This document shows, piece by piece, positions 7,949 to 17,304 of a stretch of 64,000 nt of DNA (position 1 is its first letter; each line of letters begins with the position of its first letter). The translations under genes were made by a program, and so were the position numbers. A model generated the notes under the pieces. The model did no database searches, had not been told where the DNA came from, and saw nothing but the letters and a program-made list of their open reading frames with translations. Origin of the DNA: JBEKTW01 sp049515655 (GTDB lineage: Bacteria > Bacteroidota > Ignavibacteria > UBA10030 > SZUA-254); contig JBEKTW010000002.1 of assembly GCA_049515655.1 (NCBI GenBank), positions 62,001 through 126,000 on the forward strand, written 5' to 3'.

Positions 7949-8881
7949 TTATTCTCCCCCACTCTCAGCGGCAGGGGTCGAGGCATCCTCCGAAGAGCTT
8001 ATCGCTCTCAGTTCTGGAAACACAGCGATGAGGTTCTCCGGAATATCAAATCTTTTATCCCCCTGGATGAGATGACGGAATTGAAAACCGTTCAGGAGTG
8101 AGTAACCATTAGGGTCGTTGTGGAAAATCACCGTTGTCTCGTCCATCCGCAAGGCAGTCCGTTTGACGGCCTCGACCAGCTCCGCGAGTTCCTCCTTCCG
8201 ATACCGGTATAGATATCTTCCGCTCTCCGACGCCGTCTTCTTCGGCCCTCCAGAAGAAGCGTGGTCCCACATCTCCGCATTCCGGCCCATGAGACGGAAG
8301 TAGGCTGCATCCCCCCATGCACTCTCGGTCAGGGGCATATGCTTTTTGATTTTCGGCAGGTCCACATTCACAAGGTGGAGATTGTTCTCCTGAAGAAAAG
8401 CGTGTACTTCCGGAACGTTCCAGGAATTATGCCGTACTTCTACGAAGAGCCGGAACTCTGAAAATGCCTTCCCGAGCTTTGCGAGGTAAGCACGGTTTTG
8501 ATTGTTGAAAACGAAGGAATAAGGAAACTGCATCACCAGACCGGACAACTGTTCTTCGGCTGCCATCGGCTCCAGAAGGCGGTGAATAGATTTGACATCT
8601 CCGCGTGTCGCATCCATGGAATGCGTGAATGCTTTGAAAAGTTTGACGCTAAATTTGAATCCGGGATTCCCGGCGACATCCTGCAACCATTGATGCGCAT
8701 TCCGCGGTGTGAGTGCGTTCGTATAAAATGTCGCATTGACTTCGACGACGTCGAAAAAGCGACTGTAGTGTTCGAGTTTTCGGAAGCCCTTTGGAGGGTT
8801 TGCCGGATACAACGGACCGTTGAACGGCTCCAGTTGCCAGCCCCCCATGCCCACTCGTATTTTCCTTTCCGGATCCTTCAT
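7949..8881 (-). CDS. DUF72 (YecE-like) family protein
   Basis: A 310-residue protein of the DUF72/YecE family, a TIM-barrel-like fold of unknown biochemical role. Family hallmarks seen: the N-terminal RVGMGGWQ, the YSRFFDVVEVNATFYTNA segment near residues 40-58, PGFKFSVKLFKAFTH near residue 73, FVEVRHNSWN near residue 147 and the C-terminal TVIFHNDPNGYSLLN. The start ATG is at 8879-8881. It is divergent from the ABC transporter genes, with a 165-base shared upstream region. No function should be assigned beyond the family. Confidence 0.9.
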   Translation of the reverse strand: MKDPERKIRVGMGGWQLEPFNGPLYPANPPKGFRKLEHYSRFFDVVEVNATFYTNALTPRNAHQWLQDVAGNPGFKFSVKLFKAFTHSMDATRGDVKSIHRLLEPMAAEEQLSGLVMQFPYSFVFNNQNRAYLAKLGKAFSEFRLFVEVRHNSWNVPEVHAFLQENNLHLVNVDLPKIKKHMPLTESAWGDAAYFRLMGRNAEMWDHASSGGPKKTASESGRYLYRYRKEELAELVEAVKRTALRMDETTVIFHNDPNGYSLLNGFQFRHLIQGDKRFDIPENLIAVFPELRAISSSEDASTPAAESGGE

Positions 8882-9046
8882 GGAGAATAAATCAAGTCAT
8901 AGATCTTTTCCGTCGGATGGAAATGCTACTTTTCCGGTCATTATATTGCAAATATGGAACGTGAAGAGTATATTCTGAGAGTCCATTTCATGGCGCATCT
9001 TATGGTACGAAACAAGATCATCAATTTCCATTGAGCGACCGCCTTC

Positions 9047-9763
9047 ATGACGGATAATCCGTTCCTGTGCACGAAAGACGTTTGCCGCCACTACGAGCGG
9101 GGGCATCAGACGGTTCGCGCCGTCGACGGCGTTTCGCTCGACGTTGCCCGCGGAGAATTCCTTGCTATTGTCGGTTCATCGGGCTCGGGCAAGTCGACTC
9201 TCCTCAATCTTCTCGCAGGGCTGGATACGCCTAGTTCGGGCTCCGTTGAATTCGAGGGCGCGGCGCTCTCCGCAATGTCGCGCAAGCAACTAGCCGCATA
9301 CCGCGCGCGCAGAATCGGAATGATCTTTCAATCGTTCAATCTGATATCTCATTACACGGCGCTTCAGAATGTCGAGACGGCGTTGTTTTTCAACGGCACA
9401 CCGCCCGCCGACCGGCGACGTCTCGCCATGGAAGCCCTCGAAGGTCTTGGTCTCGCGGAGCGTGTTCTTCACCGGCCTGCAGATCTATCAGGGGGAGAAC
9501 AACAGAGGGTTGCCGTCGCCCGCGCGATCGTGAAGAAGCCGGAAATTCTGCTTGCGGATGAGCCGACGGGGAATCTTGACTTTGAGAATGCTCAACAAAT
9601 TGCCCACCTCTTGAGCGAACTGAACCGGACGGGACTTACCATCATGATGGTAACCCACAATCTTGAGATGGCCCGGGCATGTTCGCACAGGACAATCCGC
9701 ATGCACTATGGAAAAGTAGTCGATACCGGTTCGCCAATGGCGGCATTGAAAGACAGGGCATGA
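9047..9763 (+). CDS. ABC transporter ATP-binding protein (MacB/LolD type)
   Basis: The ATPase of an ABC system working with the permease that follows. In 238 residues it has Walker A GSSGSGKST (43-51), a Q-loop in MIFQSFNLI, the signature LSGGEQQRV near residue 147, Walker B ILLADEPTG near 170 and the switch histidine in MMVTHN. The sequence pattern places it in the LolD/MacB/FtsE branch, which powers mechanical export or lipoprotein release rather than solute import. Its TGA overlaps the ATG of the permease gene (ATGA at 9760-9763), so translation is coupled. Confidence 0.95.
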   Translation: MTDNPFLCTKDVCRHYERGHQTVRAVDGVSLDVARGEFLAIVGSSGSGKSTLLNLLAGLDTPSSGSVEFEGAALSAMSRKQLAAYRARRIGMIFQSFNLISHYTALQNVETALFFNGTPPADRRRLAMEALEGLGLAERVLHRPADLSGGEQQRVAVARAIVKKPEILLADEPTGNLDFENAQQIAHLLSELNRTGLTIMMVTHNLEMARACSHRTIRMHYGKVVDTGSPMAALKDRA

Positions 9764-11226
9764 TTGTCCGCGATCTTCTCACGATTTCGACCGGCAATTT
9801 ATGGCGAATGAAGCTTCGCACGACGCTCACCGTCGCAGGCATCGTCATTGCGATTGCGGCGTTTGTGTCCATGGCCTCGTTCGGCGCCGGTACCATGGAG
9901 AATATCGAGCAGCAATATCGTGAGCTGGGTCTTCTTTCCACGATGCAGGTCTATCCACAACGGAGGCCCAACGACCCCGAGGCCTTCCGGGGTCCGAAGC
10001 TCGACATTGCCGCCTTGGATAGATTCTCCAGAATCCCTGGCGTTCTATTAGTGTATCCGTTTGATCCTTTCACGGTGAAAGTACGCCTGGCAGATTCGCT
10101 CATCGACGCGCGGGCGCAATCGCTCTCCCATGCGGCGATGGCGACAAAGCTCTTCTCAAGGATGCGCGCGGGTAAGATCTTCGAGAGTGACAGTTCGCGA
10201 TCTGCCATCATCTCGAGCGACCTCTTAAAAAAGATCGGCATCAAATCAGCGGATTCGGTGATCGGGCATCGCTTGATCGTTTCGGTGCAGGTTTCCACGA
10301 TTGACAGTGCATTCGGGCACGTGATTGTCGATCGGGGTGAAACTGCGCTGGACAGGATACGTCGCATATATCTCGATTCCCTCCTGAACAACAGCGAATA
10401 TCGGGGGCGCATCCTCCGCACAGAAGCAAACGAGGCCGTCCGGCGGTTTGTCAATGGTTTCTTGAACGCTCGCCGGACAGTAAGCGACACGCTGACAATC
10501 TGCGGCGTGATCGAAGCCGAGCAGGTACGGTGGTTCCGGATGGAATCGGTGATCATTCCGTTCAAAACTGCGGAGCGATTCAGCACGGCCGGGATGAGCG
10601 GAAATCCAACCGAGCTCTTCGCGGCGATGAGTGCGGGGAACCTTTTCTCCTCTCCGGACGATCGTACAGGGAAATCTTTTTCGCAAGTCACGATCAATTT
10701 CGACCCCCATGTGTTCTACGGTCCGATAAAAGATTCGGTGGAAGCTCAGGGATACCGGACGTTCAGTTTTGCAGCAGAATTCGAGCAAATCCAAAAAGCA
10801 TTCATCTATGTGAACATGGCCCTTGGAGCTGTCGGCCTCCTGGCGCTTTTTACCGCGTCCCTTGGAATCGTCAACACCATGGTCATGTCGATCCTTGAGC
10901 GAAAGCGTGAAATCGGTATCTTCAAATCACTCGGGGCCGACGAGGGAGAAATCCGCGTTCTCTTCCTCGTAGAATCCGCCGTCATCGGCTTCATAGGGTC
11001 GGTGGTAGGTATTGCCTCGGGTTGGGTGATCACGCGCATTGCGACCGTCATTGCGCATTTCTACATGAGGAGAGAGGGCATCCCCGAAATGGAGCTCTTC
11101 GCACTCCCGCTATGGCTTATCTTCGTTGCACTGACGGTCGGAATTGGAGTCGCCGTCTTGGCCGGCTCCTACCCCGCAGCCCGTGCGGCGAGAATTGATC
11201 CGGTAGAAGCGTTACGCAACGACTGA
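9760..11226 (+). CDS. MacB/FtsX-type ABC transporter permease
   Basis: A 488-residue permease with an N-terminal transmembrane helix (residues about 20-42, LTVAGIVIAIAAFVSMASF), a large periplasmic region (MacB-PCD-like, about 45-345) and a C-terminal FtsX domain with three more helices. The ends carry the family motif IFKSLGADEGEIRVLFLVE and the closing YPAARAARIDPVEALRND. I chose the ATG at 9760 because it overlaps the ATPase stop in an ATGA and leaves the usual short cytoplasmic leader; an in-frame ATG at 9679 would overlap the ATPase gene by 85 bases. The pair is probably a MacB-like exporter or lipoprotein-handling system; no membrane-fusion protein gene is adjacent. Confidence 0.92.
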   Translation: MIVRDLLTISTGNLWRMKLRTTLTVAGIVIAIAAFVSMASFGAGTMENIEQQYRELGLLSTMQVYPQRRPNDPEAFRGPKLDIAALDRFSRIPGVLLVYPFDPFTVKVRLADSLIDARAQSLSHAAMATKLFSRMRAGKIFESDSSRSAIISSDLLKKIGIKSADSVIGHRLIVSVQVSTIDSAFGHVIVDRGETALDRIRRIYLDSLLNNSEYRGRILRTEANEAVRRFVNGFLNARRTVSDTLTICGVIEAEQVRWFRMESVIIPFKTAERFSTAGMSGNPTELFAAMSAGNLFSSPDDRTGKSFSQVTINFDPHVFYGPIKDSVEAQGYRTFSFAAEFEQIQKAFIYVNMALGAVGLLALFTASLGIVNTMVMSILERKREIGIFKSLGADEGEIRVLFLVESAVIGFIGSVVGIASGWVITRIATVIAHFYMRREGIPEMELFALPLWLIFVALTVGIGVAVLAGSYPAARAARIDPVEALRND

Positions 11227-11290
11227 AGCAAGACATAGTGCCCCGGTCCCCAAACAACTTGGATAAGTCGGCGTGCGAGCCAATCGCGGT

Positions 11291-11440
11291 AAGTTCGAAA
11301 TCCGAATATCGAAATCCCAAACAAATCTGAAATTCAAATGTCAAAAATCCAAACATGGGGCATTTTACCATTTGAGGATTTCAGATTTGGAACATTCGAA
11401 CTTGTTTCGAATTTCGTGCTTCGGATTTTAGAAAGAGCAT
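11291..11440. repeat. AAATCC-family long inverted repeat, element 2
   Basis: The left arm (11291-11365) has GAAATCCGAATATCGAAATCC and AAATCCAAAC words; the right arm (11366-11440) has GAGGATTTCAGATTTGG, TTTCGAATTTCG and CGGATTTT. It lies between two convergent genes (ABC permease and aldo/keto reductase), where it could form a long stem in either transcript. Confidence 0.55.
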
Positions 11441-11477
11441 GAACTTCACTTACTCACCGTAATCCCGATACCAGGTA

Positions 11478-12470
11478 CTAGCGATTTACCAACTGCATCA
11501 TCCCCTCAGGATAACGCAGTCCTGCTGCCGCACCCCGTGGTGCGACTTCCTCTATCCGGGCGAGATCCTCCCGCGTGAGCACGATATCCGCTGCCGCCGC
11601 GTTCTCCTCAAGATACGCACGTCGTTTTGTACCCGGGATTGGAACGATGTCCCGTCCCTGGGCCAGAACCCAGGCAAGCGCGAGCTGGGAAGGCTTACAT
11701 CCCTTTTGCCTCGCGATCTCCTCAATTCGATTCACAATATTGAGGTTGTGCTGAAAATTCGCCTCCTGAAAACGTGGTGAGAAACGACGGTAGTCGTCTG
11801 TAGCGAGATCTTCGTTGCGCCGGATTCTCCCGGTGAGGAAGCCCCGGCCAAGCGGACTGTAGGCAACCAAGCCTATTCCAAGCTCGCGGCAGGTGGCAAG
11901 GACTTCATCCTCAGGGTCGCGCGTCCACAGAGAATATTCGTTTTGAAGAGCGGTTATAGGATGCACAGCGTGGGCCCGCCGGATCGTTTTGGATCCCGCT
12001 TCCGACAGACCTATGAAGCGAACCTTGCCTTCGCGCACTAACTCTGCCATCGCCCCGACGGTTTCTTCGATTGGCGTGTTTGGGTCGACGCGGTGCAGGT
12101 AGTATAAATCTATCACATCGATGCCAAGGCGACGAAGGCTTCCCTCACACGAAGAACGCACGTATTCCGGCTTGCCGTTGATTCCGCGGGCCGATGGATG
12201 TTCCGGGTCCCGCACAATGCCGAATTTTGTCGCCAGAATCACCTGGGAGCGTTTTCCTTTGAGGGCTTTACCAACAAGCTCTTCATTCTTATACGGACCG
12301 TACATATCGGCCGTATCGAAAAAATTTATCGCAAGGTCTAATGCTCGATGAATTGTAGCAATCGATTCAGTATCGTCGCGATTGCCGTAAAAATCCGACA
12401 TCCCCATGCAGCCCAGGCCAATGGCAGATGTTGTGAGCCCTTGACTGCCTAATGTTCTGGTGTTCATCAT
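11478..12470 (-). CDS. Aldo/keto reductase
   Basis: A 330-residue NADPH-dependent oxidoreductase of the aldo/keto reductase superfamily, a TIM barrel that reduces aldehydes and ketones. The catalytic tetrad is visible: Asp and Tyr in FFDTADMYGP (near residues 52-57), Lys in ILATKFG (near 82) and His in DLYYLHRVD (near 124). The C-terminal cofactor segment IPGTKRRAYLEENAAA is typical of the AKR13/YajO-like group. Its substrate cannot be told from sequence. It has two consecutive ATG codons at the start (12470 or 12467). Both flanks carry AAATCC-family inverted repeats. Confidence 0.94.
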   Translation of the reverse strand: MMNTRTLGSQGLTTSAIGLGCMGMSDFYGNRDDTESIATIHRALDLAINFFDTADMYGPYKNEELVGKALKGKRSQVILATKFGIVRDPEHPSARGINGKPEYVRSSCEGSLRRLGIDVIDLYYLHRVDPNTPIEETVGAMAELVREGKVRFIGLSEAGSKTIRRAHAVHPITALQNEYSLWTRDPEDEVLATCRELGIGLVAYSPLGRGFLTGRIRRNEDLATDDYRRFSPRFQEANFQHNLNIVNRIEEIARQKGCKPSQLALAWVLAQGRDIVPIPGTKRRAYLEENAAAADIVLTREDLARIEEVAPRGAAAGLRYPEGMMQLVNR

Positions 12471-12786
12471 TTTTCCTCTATTCGTTGTTCACTCTTAGTC
12501 AGTGATGTTAAGCGGATCTATAATTCTTGACAAGAAATTCTAAATCCGAATACCTAAATCCTAAACAAATCTTAAATCCGAATGTCTAAATCCTAAACAA
12601 GCACCAAGTACTGGCCTCTGAACAGGGACATCTGAAAATTCAGAAGGGTTTGTCGTTCTAATTGATTTTTTTGATTTATGGATTTAGAAACTAGATTTTG
12701 TTTAGGATTTCGGATTTAGTGCTTATTATTTTGGACTTCCAGACGACTCCAAGACAGCTCTCTAGCAACCAATCGTAGTTGCCCTA
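12471..12786. other. Repeat-filled intergenic region
   Basis: No gene seen. The region is almost entirely the third AAATCC-family element (12533-12730). Confidence 0.65.
12533..12730. repeat. AAATCC-family long inverted repeat, element 3
   Basis: The left arm contains two copies of CTAAATCCGAAT..CTAAATCCTAAACAA. The right arm, after about 50 bases, has TTGTTTAGGATTTCGGATTTAG, its near reverse complement. This is the clearest of the three elements. Confidence 0.6.
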
Positions 12787-13206
12787 TCAGCCTTTTTGAA
12801 CCACGTCCGCGGGCCACTTCCTGGATGTTCCGAGTAACCCAAACGCTGCGAGTCCCGCAAACGCCAATGGCGCCATCAACGGCTTATCCTTTTCTTTCTC
12901 TTTAGCATTCTGTGCGGTCACTTCTTCATCCTTGTCTTCCCCGATATGGAAATAGACCCCCGCCCCCGCAACCAGAAACGCCGCAAAGAGAGTCAGGTGC
13001 AGGAGCCGAATCCTTGACTCCCTCCATTGCAGCACGGCCAGCGCGCTTACGACAAAACCGAGGGCACTGAACACGATTGGAATGAGGGACATGGGTTCCT
13101 TGATAAGAATATCCCGATGTTCGACGATGGACTCTATCAAGAGGAAGAGGAATCCTGCCCCCACGAAAAGGGCGAGCAATCGATTAAGTGAAAAGTTCTT
13201 AAACAT
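12787..13206 (-). CDS. Small predicted inner-membrane protein
   Basis: A 139-residue protein without a recognised family. It shows three or four hydrophobic segments: about residues 8-25 (LNRLLALFVGAGFLFLLIE), 40-60 (SLIPIVFSALGFVVSALAVL), 70-88 (HLTLFAAFLVAGAGVYFHI) and 108-125. Between the third and fourth is a charged lysine/glutamate loop (KDEEVTAQNAKEKEKDK). That topology suggests a polytopic membrane protein; nothing further can be assigned. Transcribed in the same direction as the aldo/keto reductase but separated from it by a 316-base repeat region. Confidence 0.75.
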   Translation of the reverse strand: MFKNFSLNRLLALFVGAGFLFLLIESIVEHRDILIKEPMSLIPIVFSALGFVVSALAVLQWRESRIRLLHLTLFAAFLVAGAGVYFHIGEDKDEEVTAQNAKEKEKDKPLMAPLAFAGLAAFGLLGTSRKWPADVVQKG

Positions 13207-13408
13207 TAGTATTTCCCTTCAATCTAATGAGAGTTTACACTCCGATTTCTATCCCGATCCGCTATATATGATTTTCATCAGCGGTATCGACGGTCGTGTT
13301 GAAAGATAGAAATCTTTTTGGTAAGAAGGAAGTTTGAATTCTAATCATGAAATAACTATTTTGACTTTATCACTTCTGAATGGGCATTTTGAATCAACTG
13401 AGTAACAA

Positions 13409-15580
13409 ATGACAAGAAGACAGCCGGGGCCAAGTCTCGGAAGCACATCCGCAGAGGAATATAACCACCGCATCATTCTCCTTCTCATAATTTGTCTTGG
13501 TTTGGCGCTCAGGTTGTGGCACATCACTTGGGGGCTGCCGGACTTCTATGAAGAGGGAATGCCGCTGAAAATTTCGTGGCAATTTTGGAACTGGGATAGG
13601 AATGGCTTCGATTTTAACCCTCACTTTTTTACTTATCCAGCACTGACGTTTTATCTTGAATTTTGCGCTCAGGGTCTTCAGTTCGTCATCGGTCATGGGC
13701 TTGGTTCGTATCCAGACCTTGAGGCATTTCACCATGCTTACACAACTGATTTCCCGACCTTTGTTGTAATCGCAAGGCTACTGGCGGTCACATTCGACAC
13801 AGGATCCATCATTCTGATTTACATCCTAGGTATGCGTTTTGCAGATCGCCGCGTGGGGCTGGTTGCCGCGGCATTGGTTGCGATAAATGTTTTGCACATT
13901 GACCGCTCCCATCTCATAAACGTTGATACACCGCTAGCATTCTTCTCGATTCTTTCCCTTCTTTTCATTTACATGCTGTACAAAGAAGGCTCAATACGAT
14001 GGTACATCTGGAGCGGAATAAGTGTTGGCCTTGCCGCGGCAACAAAGTACAATGGAGGAGTTCTTATCTTTTCTCTTGTCCTGGCTCACGCACTCAGGTC
14101 AAAGTCATTTGGTCAAGTTATCGTATCCCTCAGAAGCGGCCGTCTGCTGGCTTCGATCCTGGCGTCGGCTCTCGTGTTCGTCCTCTTCAATCCTTACATC
14201 TTGATCCAGTTCAATGAGTTTAGCAGGCAGTTTTCTGAAGTTCGAAGCCACATGGAACTTGGTCATCTCTCGGCAGATCCTTCTACAAGCTCATTCGAAT
14301 ACTATTTCTTTCAGTCGTTTCCGCACAATCTGGGATTCCCATTTAGCATCATTGTGCTTTTGTCGTTTGTCTATTTGGCCGTTAGGACAAGAAAAATGAA
14401 CATACTTCTCCTGTCTTTTCCTGCCCTGTACGTTGTGACAATTGCTTCCTGGGCGATGAAGGCCGATAGATACCTAATTCCAGTGACCCCGATTCTTATA
14501 CTTGTAGGTACTGTGGGCACGTTCGAATTTTGGAGTTGGATGTTGGGATATCTGAAGAATCGACGAGATGGAACCATTCAGGGATCAAAGGTCCTTCCAG
14601 CGAGTGCGGCAATCATTACAGGTTTGCTCGTATTCCTTCCTTCGTTTGTCACCACGTTGCGATACCATCACACCTTGTCTCTGCCGGACACTCGCACAAT
14701 CACAGCAAACTGGATTACCAATCATTTCCCACGCAATTCATCGATTGCGATGGGACCCTACAGCATAAACCTGCCATCAAACAGGTATCTCTTGATTCCT
14801 ATCCCATTTAACGCAGGCCGTGCAGAAGTGACATTTCCCTATTACGACGAACAATGGTACGAGGACCTTGATTTGCTCATTACTAGCGATTATGATTATG
14901 GCAGATATGTTAAGAACCCTTTGAGATTTCACAAGATTCTTCCGTTCTATGACTCTCTACGCTTGAAATGGACTCTTGTCTATCAGATAACCCCGGCAGA
15001 AAGTCTCACTGGTCCATCTTTCTGGCTTTATAAGTATTCACATTTGCCAACGGCAGAGACCTTTGACACAGCAGAGATTCGAGCGATTTCCCATGACATT
15101 GATAGTTCCGAGGCTGTTGACTTTATGGGAAGACTCGCAATCGTTATGTCGATAAGAGGCAAATTCTCCAAGAGTGAACAACTGTTGCGAAAAGTAATCG
15201 ATGTGGATCCTGCTCACCCTTACGCAGCAAGAGAATTAGTTTTTGTTGAGGAAGGATTGGGAAAGCCTGAAGAAGCTTTGATGTGGGCTGAGAGATACTT
15301 GCGAATCAATCCCATGGACGCAGTAATCTTGAGCACAAAAGGAAGAATCTTAGTATCACTCAATAGATTGGAAGAAGCAGAGAAGGTTCTCACCGAATCA
15401 TTGAATCTTGATGGAAGCAGAGAAGAGCCATATCGGCGACTCATAGCAATTTACGGCTTGAGGAATGACAAGCAAAAGATGGCAGATCTCTTGACGCAAT
15501 ATGCGAGAATTTTGCCTCCCAATAGCGAAAGAAGGAAACTGGTCAACGATCAACTAAGAAAACTGAGAGGATCCCCGTAA
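13409..15580 (+). CDS. GT39-like membrane glycosyltransferase with C-terminal TPR domain
   Basis: A 723-residue protein. Residues 1 to about 430 hold ten or so hydrophobic helices with the arrangement of the GT39/ArnT (dolichyl-phosphate-mannose mannosyltransferase-like, GT-C) superfamily. The first periplasmic loop has the acidic WGLPDFYEEG motif near residue 43, where these enzymes keep a catalytic acidic residue. The later part (about 580-720) reads as tetratricopeptide repeats (GKFSKSEQLLRKVIDVDPAH, GKPEEALMWAERYLRINP, NRLEEAEKVLTESLNLDGS). GT-C enzymes of this group move a sugar from a lipid carrier onto lipid or protein. The lipid donor and acceptor here are unknown. By eye the gene is more AT-rich than its neighbours, which may hint at transfer. 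Confidence 0.82.
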   Translation: MTRRQPGPSLGSTSAEEYNHRIILLLIICLGLALRLWHITWGLPDFYEEGMPLKISWQFWNWDRNGFDFNPHFFTYPALTFYLEFCAQGLQFVIGHGLGSYPDLEAFHHAYTTDFPTFVVIARLLAVTFDTGSIILIYILGMRFADRRVGLVAAALVAINVLHIDRSHLINVDTPLAFFSILSLLFIYMLYKEGSIRWYIWSGISVGLAAATKYNGGVLIFSLVLAHALRSKSFGQVIVSLRSGRLLASILASALVFVLFNPYILIQFNEFSRQFSEVRSHMELGHLSADPSTSSFEYYFFQSFPHNLGFPFSIIVLLSFVYLAVRTRKMNILLLSFPALYVVTIASWAMKADRYLIPVTPILILVGTVGTFEFWSWMLGYLKNRRDGTIQGSKVLPASAAIITGLLVFLPSFVTTLRYHHTLSLPDTRTITANWITNHFPRNSSIAMGPYSINLPSNRYLLIPIPFNAGRAEVTFPYYDEQWYEDLDLLITSDYDYGRYVKNPLRFHKILPFYDSLRLKWTLVYQITPAESLTGPSFWLYKYSHLPTAETFDTAEIRAISHDIDSSEAVDFMGRLAIVMSIRGKFSKSEQLLRKVIDVDPAHPYAARELVFVEEGLGKPEEALMWAERYLRINPMDAVILSTKGRILVSLNRLEEAEKVLTESLNLDGSREEPYRRLIAIYGLRNDKQKMADLLTQYARILPPNSERRKLVNDQLRKLRGSP

Positions 15581-15890
15581 GAACATCGAACGTCGTTCAC
15601 TACCTGGAGAGGTTCATCAGTCGAGTTGATTAGGATTTGATGCTGGATATGTCTATATTTGTTCCGACAAATAACAGTACACCGTTTAATCTCCTTTTGG
15701 AGAGCTTTTAGTTTCCTGCTGATGAACCGTTAGACTCCTTCCAAAGCCGAAACGCCATCAAGAGAACAAATAAGTGCTTTAAGAGCTGGTATTTTCGGCG
15801 TACACCCTCCGACGGTCTGTCGGGTTACAATTACACGTTCGCGCAAGGCCTGCATACTGCAGGCAGGGCGGACAGGAAAGGATAGGTTCC
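15581..15890 (+). promoter_or_regulatory. Long leader region of the cold-shock gene
   Basis: No gene. The last 80 bases contain two hairpins, CCGAC/GTCGG (15809-15823) and GCCTGC/GCAGGC with loop ATACT (15848-15864), followed by a strong ribosome site AGGAAAGGA (15874-15882) ahead of the cold-shock ATG. A structured leader is common for cold-shock mRNAs, whose translation depends on temperature-sensitive folding. No clear promoter was found in the first 200 bases. Confidence 0.4.
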
Positions 15891-16091
15891 ATGGAACAAG
15901 GAACAGTCAAGTGGTTCAACGGAAGCAAGGGTTATGGCTTCATTTCTCGCAACGGCGGCGAAGATGTCTTCGTGCATTTCAAGGCGATCAGTGGCGGTGG
16001 CTACAAGAACCTGAACGAAGGCGATAAAGTAGAATTCGAAGTCGAGCAAGGTCCAAAAGGGCTCCAGGCAACGAACGTCTCGGTTATCTGA
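15891..16091 (+). CDS. csp: Cold-shock protein (CspA family)
   Basis: A 66-residue single cold-shock domain that binds single-stranded RNA or DNA and melts mRNA structure in the cold or in normal growth. It opens with the family-standard GTVKWFN and has RNP1 KGYGFI and RNP2 VFVHF. The ribosome site AGGAAAGGA is nine bases before the ATG. A strong terminator follows at 16122-16160, so it is monocistronic. Confidence 0.97.
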   Translation: MEQGTVKWFNGSKGYGFISRNGGEDVFVHFKAISGGGYKNLNEGDKVEFEVEQGPKGLQATNVSVI

Positions 16092-16121
16092 AGACCAGTT
16101 GCATCAGGCAACCCGTAATAC

Positions 16122-16160
16122 AAAACCCTGTCCTCGAAGAAATTCGGGACAGGGTTTTCT
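16122..16160 (+). terminator. Rho-independent terminator of the cold-shock gene
   Basis: A 12-bp stem, AAAACCCTGTCC (16122-16133) with GGACAGGGTTTT (16147-16158), a 13-base loop and the stem's own T-run followed by CTT. It starts 30 bases after the csp stop. Confidence 0.9.
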
Positions 16161-16194
16161 TATTGATGCAACTTCGCTTTTTACAAGTTAAGGA

Positions 16195-17256
16195 ATGAGG
16201 AGAATAGAAACAGACATGATGTCATCCATAAACTCATCCTTGTCGCACCCGACACGGGCGGCCTCGATTGCAAAGTATCAAAGTTCCGTCAAGCGGAAAA
16301 GCATTTGGCAACTGTGCAATTCATTCCTTCCATTTTTTGCTTCCTGGTATCTCATGTATCTCAGTCTGGGAGTAAGTTACTGGTTAACCCTCCTGCTAGC
16401 ATTACCGACTGCCGGTTTTTTTGTGCGGATGTTCATTATCCAGCATGATTGCGGACACGGATCCTTTTTCAACTCCAGAAAAGCCAACGACCTGTGGGGT
16501 ATGATCTCCAGCGTTTTCACACTGACCCCATACCACTACTGGCGGAAAAGCCATGCCATTCATCATGCAAATGCGGGAAAACTGGAGAATCGAGGAATAG
16601 GAGATATTTATACGATGACCGTCGATGAATACCTCCAGAAGTCAAGCTGGGGGAAATTCAAATACCGTCTTTATCGCAATCCCTTTATATTGTTCATTCT
16701 ATTCCCGCCCGTTTTGTTCACCATCGTTTACCGGTTTCCTCTTTCCAAGGCTAATCCTCTGAAACAAATTCGCCGGAGCGTTTATCTCACTGATCTGGCA
16801 ATAGCATTGGTTTCCGGGGGAATGATCTGGCTCGTCGGGTTAAAAGCGTTTCTGCTAGTGCAGGTTCCGATCACGCTTATATCATCATCAACCGGAGCAT
16901 GGTTATTTTACGTCCAGCATCAGTTTGAAGATACGTACTGGTCGGGCAAACCCGACTGGGATGTAACAAAGGCGGCATTGCAGGGTAGTTCCTACTATGA
17001 GCTGCCGAAAGTCCTGCAGTGGTTCACCGGCAATATCGGCTTCCATCATGTTCACCATCTCAACCCGAGAATTCCAAACTACTCCCTGGAAAAATGTCAT
17101 GAAGAGAACCCGATGTTTCAGAAGACGGTTGTGTTGACATTGCGCTCGAGCCTGCAGAGTCTCCCACTGCGCCTATGGGATAAAGGACAGCATAAACTTA
17201 TTAGTTTCTCGGTCTTGAGAAGGCGTCAACAAGAAGGACTTGCGGGTCTGGCGTAA
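16195..17256 (+). CDS. Fatty acid desaturase (membrane di-iron)
   Basis: A 353-residue integral-membrane desaturase that introduces a double bond into acyl chains using an oxo-di-iron site and O2. All three histidine boxes are present: HDCGH (residues 84-88), HAIHH (120-124) and HHVHH (284-288). Four hydrophobic helices lie between them in the usual pairs. The pattern is closest to the delta-12/omega-6 desaturase group (DesA/COG3239). The start is uncertain: ATG at 16195, or ATG at 16216/16219; none has an ideal ribosome site. It follows the cold-shock gene and could be cold-induced, consistent with membrane adaptation, but that is inference. A bidirectional terminator lies just downstream. 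Confidence 0.93.
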   Translation: MRRIETDMMSSINSSLSHPTRAASIAKYQSSVKRKSIWQLCNSFLPFFASWYLMYLSLGVSYWLTLLLALPTAGFFVRMFIIQHDCGHGSFFNSRKANDLWGMISSVFTLTPYHYWRKSHAIHHANAGKLENRGIGDIYTMTVDEYLQKSSWGKFKYRLYRNPFILFILFPPVLFTIVYRFPLSKANPLKQIRRSVYLTDLAIALVSGGMIWLVGLKAFLLVQVPITLISSSTGAWLFYVQHQFEDTYWSGKPDWDVTKAALQGSSYYELPKVLQWFTGNIGFHHVHHLNPRIPNYSLEKCHEENPMFQKTVVLTLRSSLQSLPLRLWDKGQHKLISFSVLRRRQQEGLAGLA

Positions 17257-17304
17257 GGTCAAGGCGGGCCGGTCAGGCCACATCGATAGGCATATTACAG
17301 AAAA

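Noticed and set aside
13409..15580. Two separate genes (transferase and TPR protein)
   Set aside because: The reading frame is uninterrupted, with no internal ribosome site or stop between the membrane part and the TPR part.
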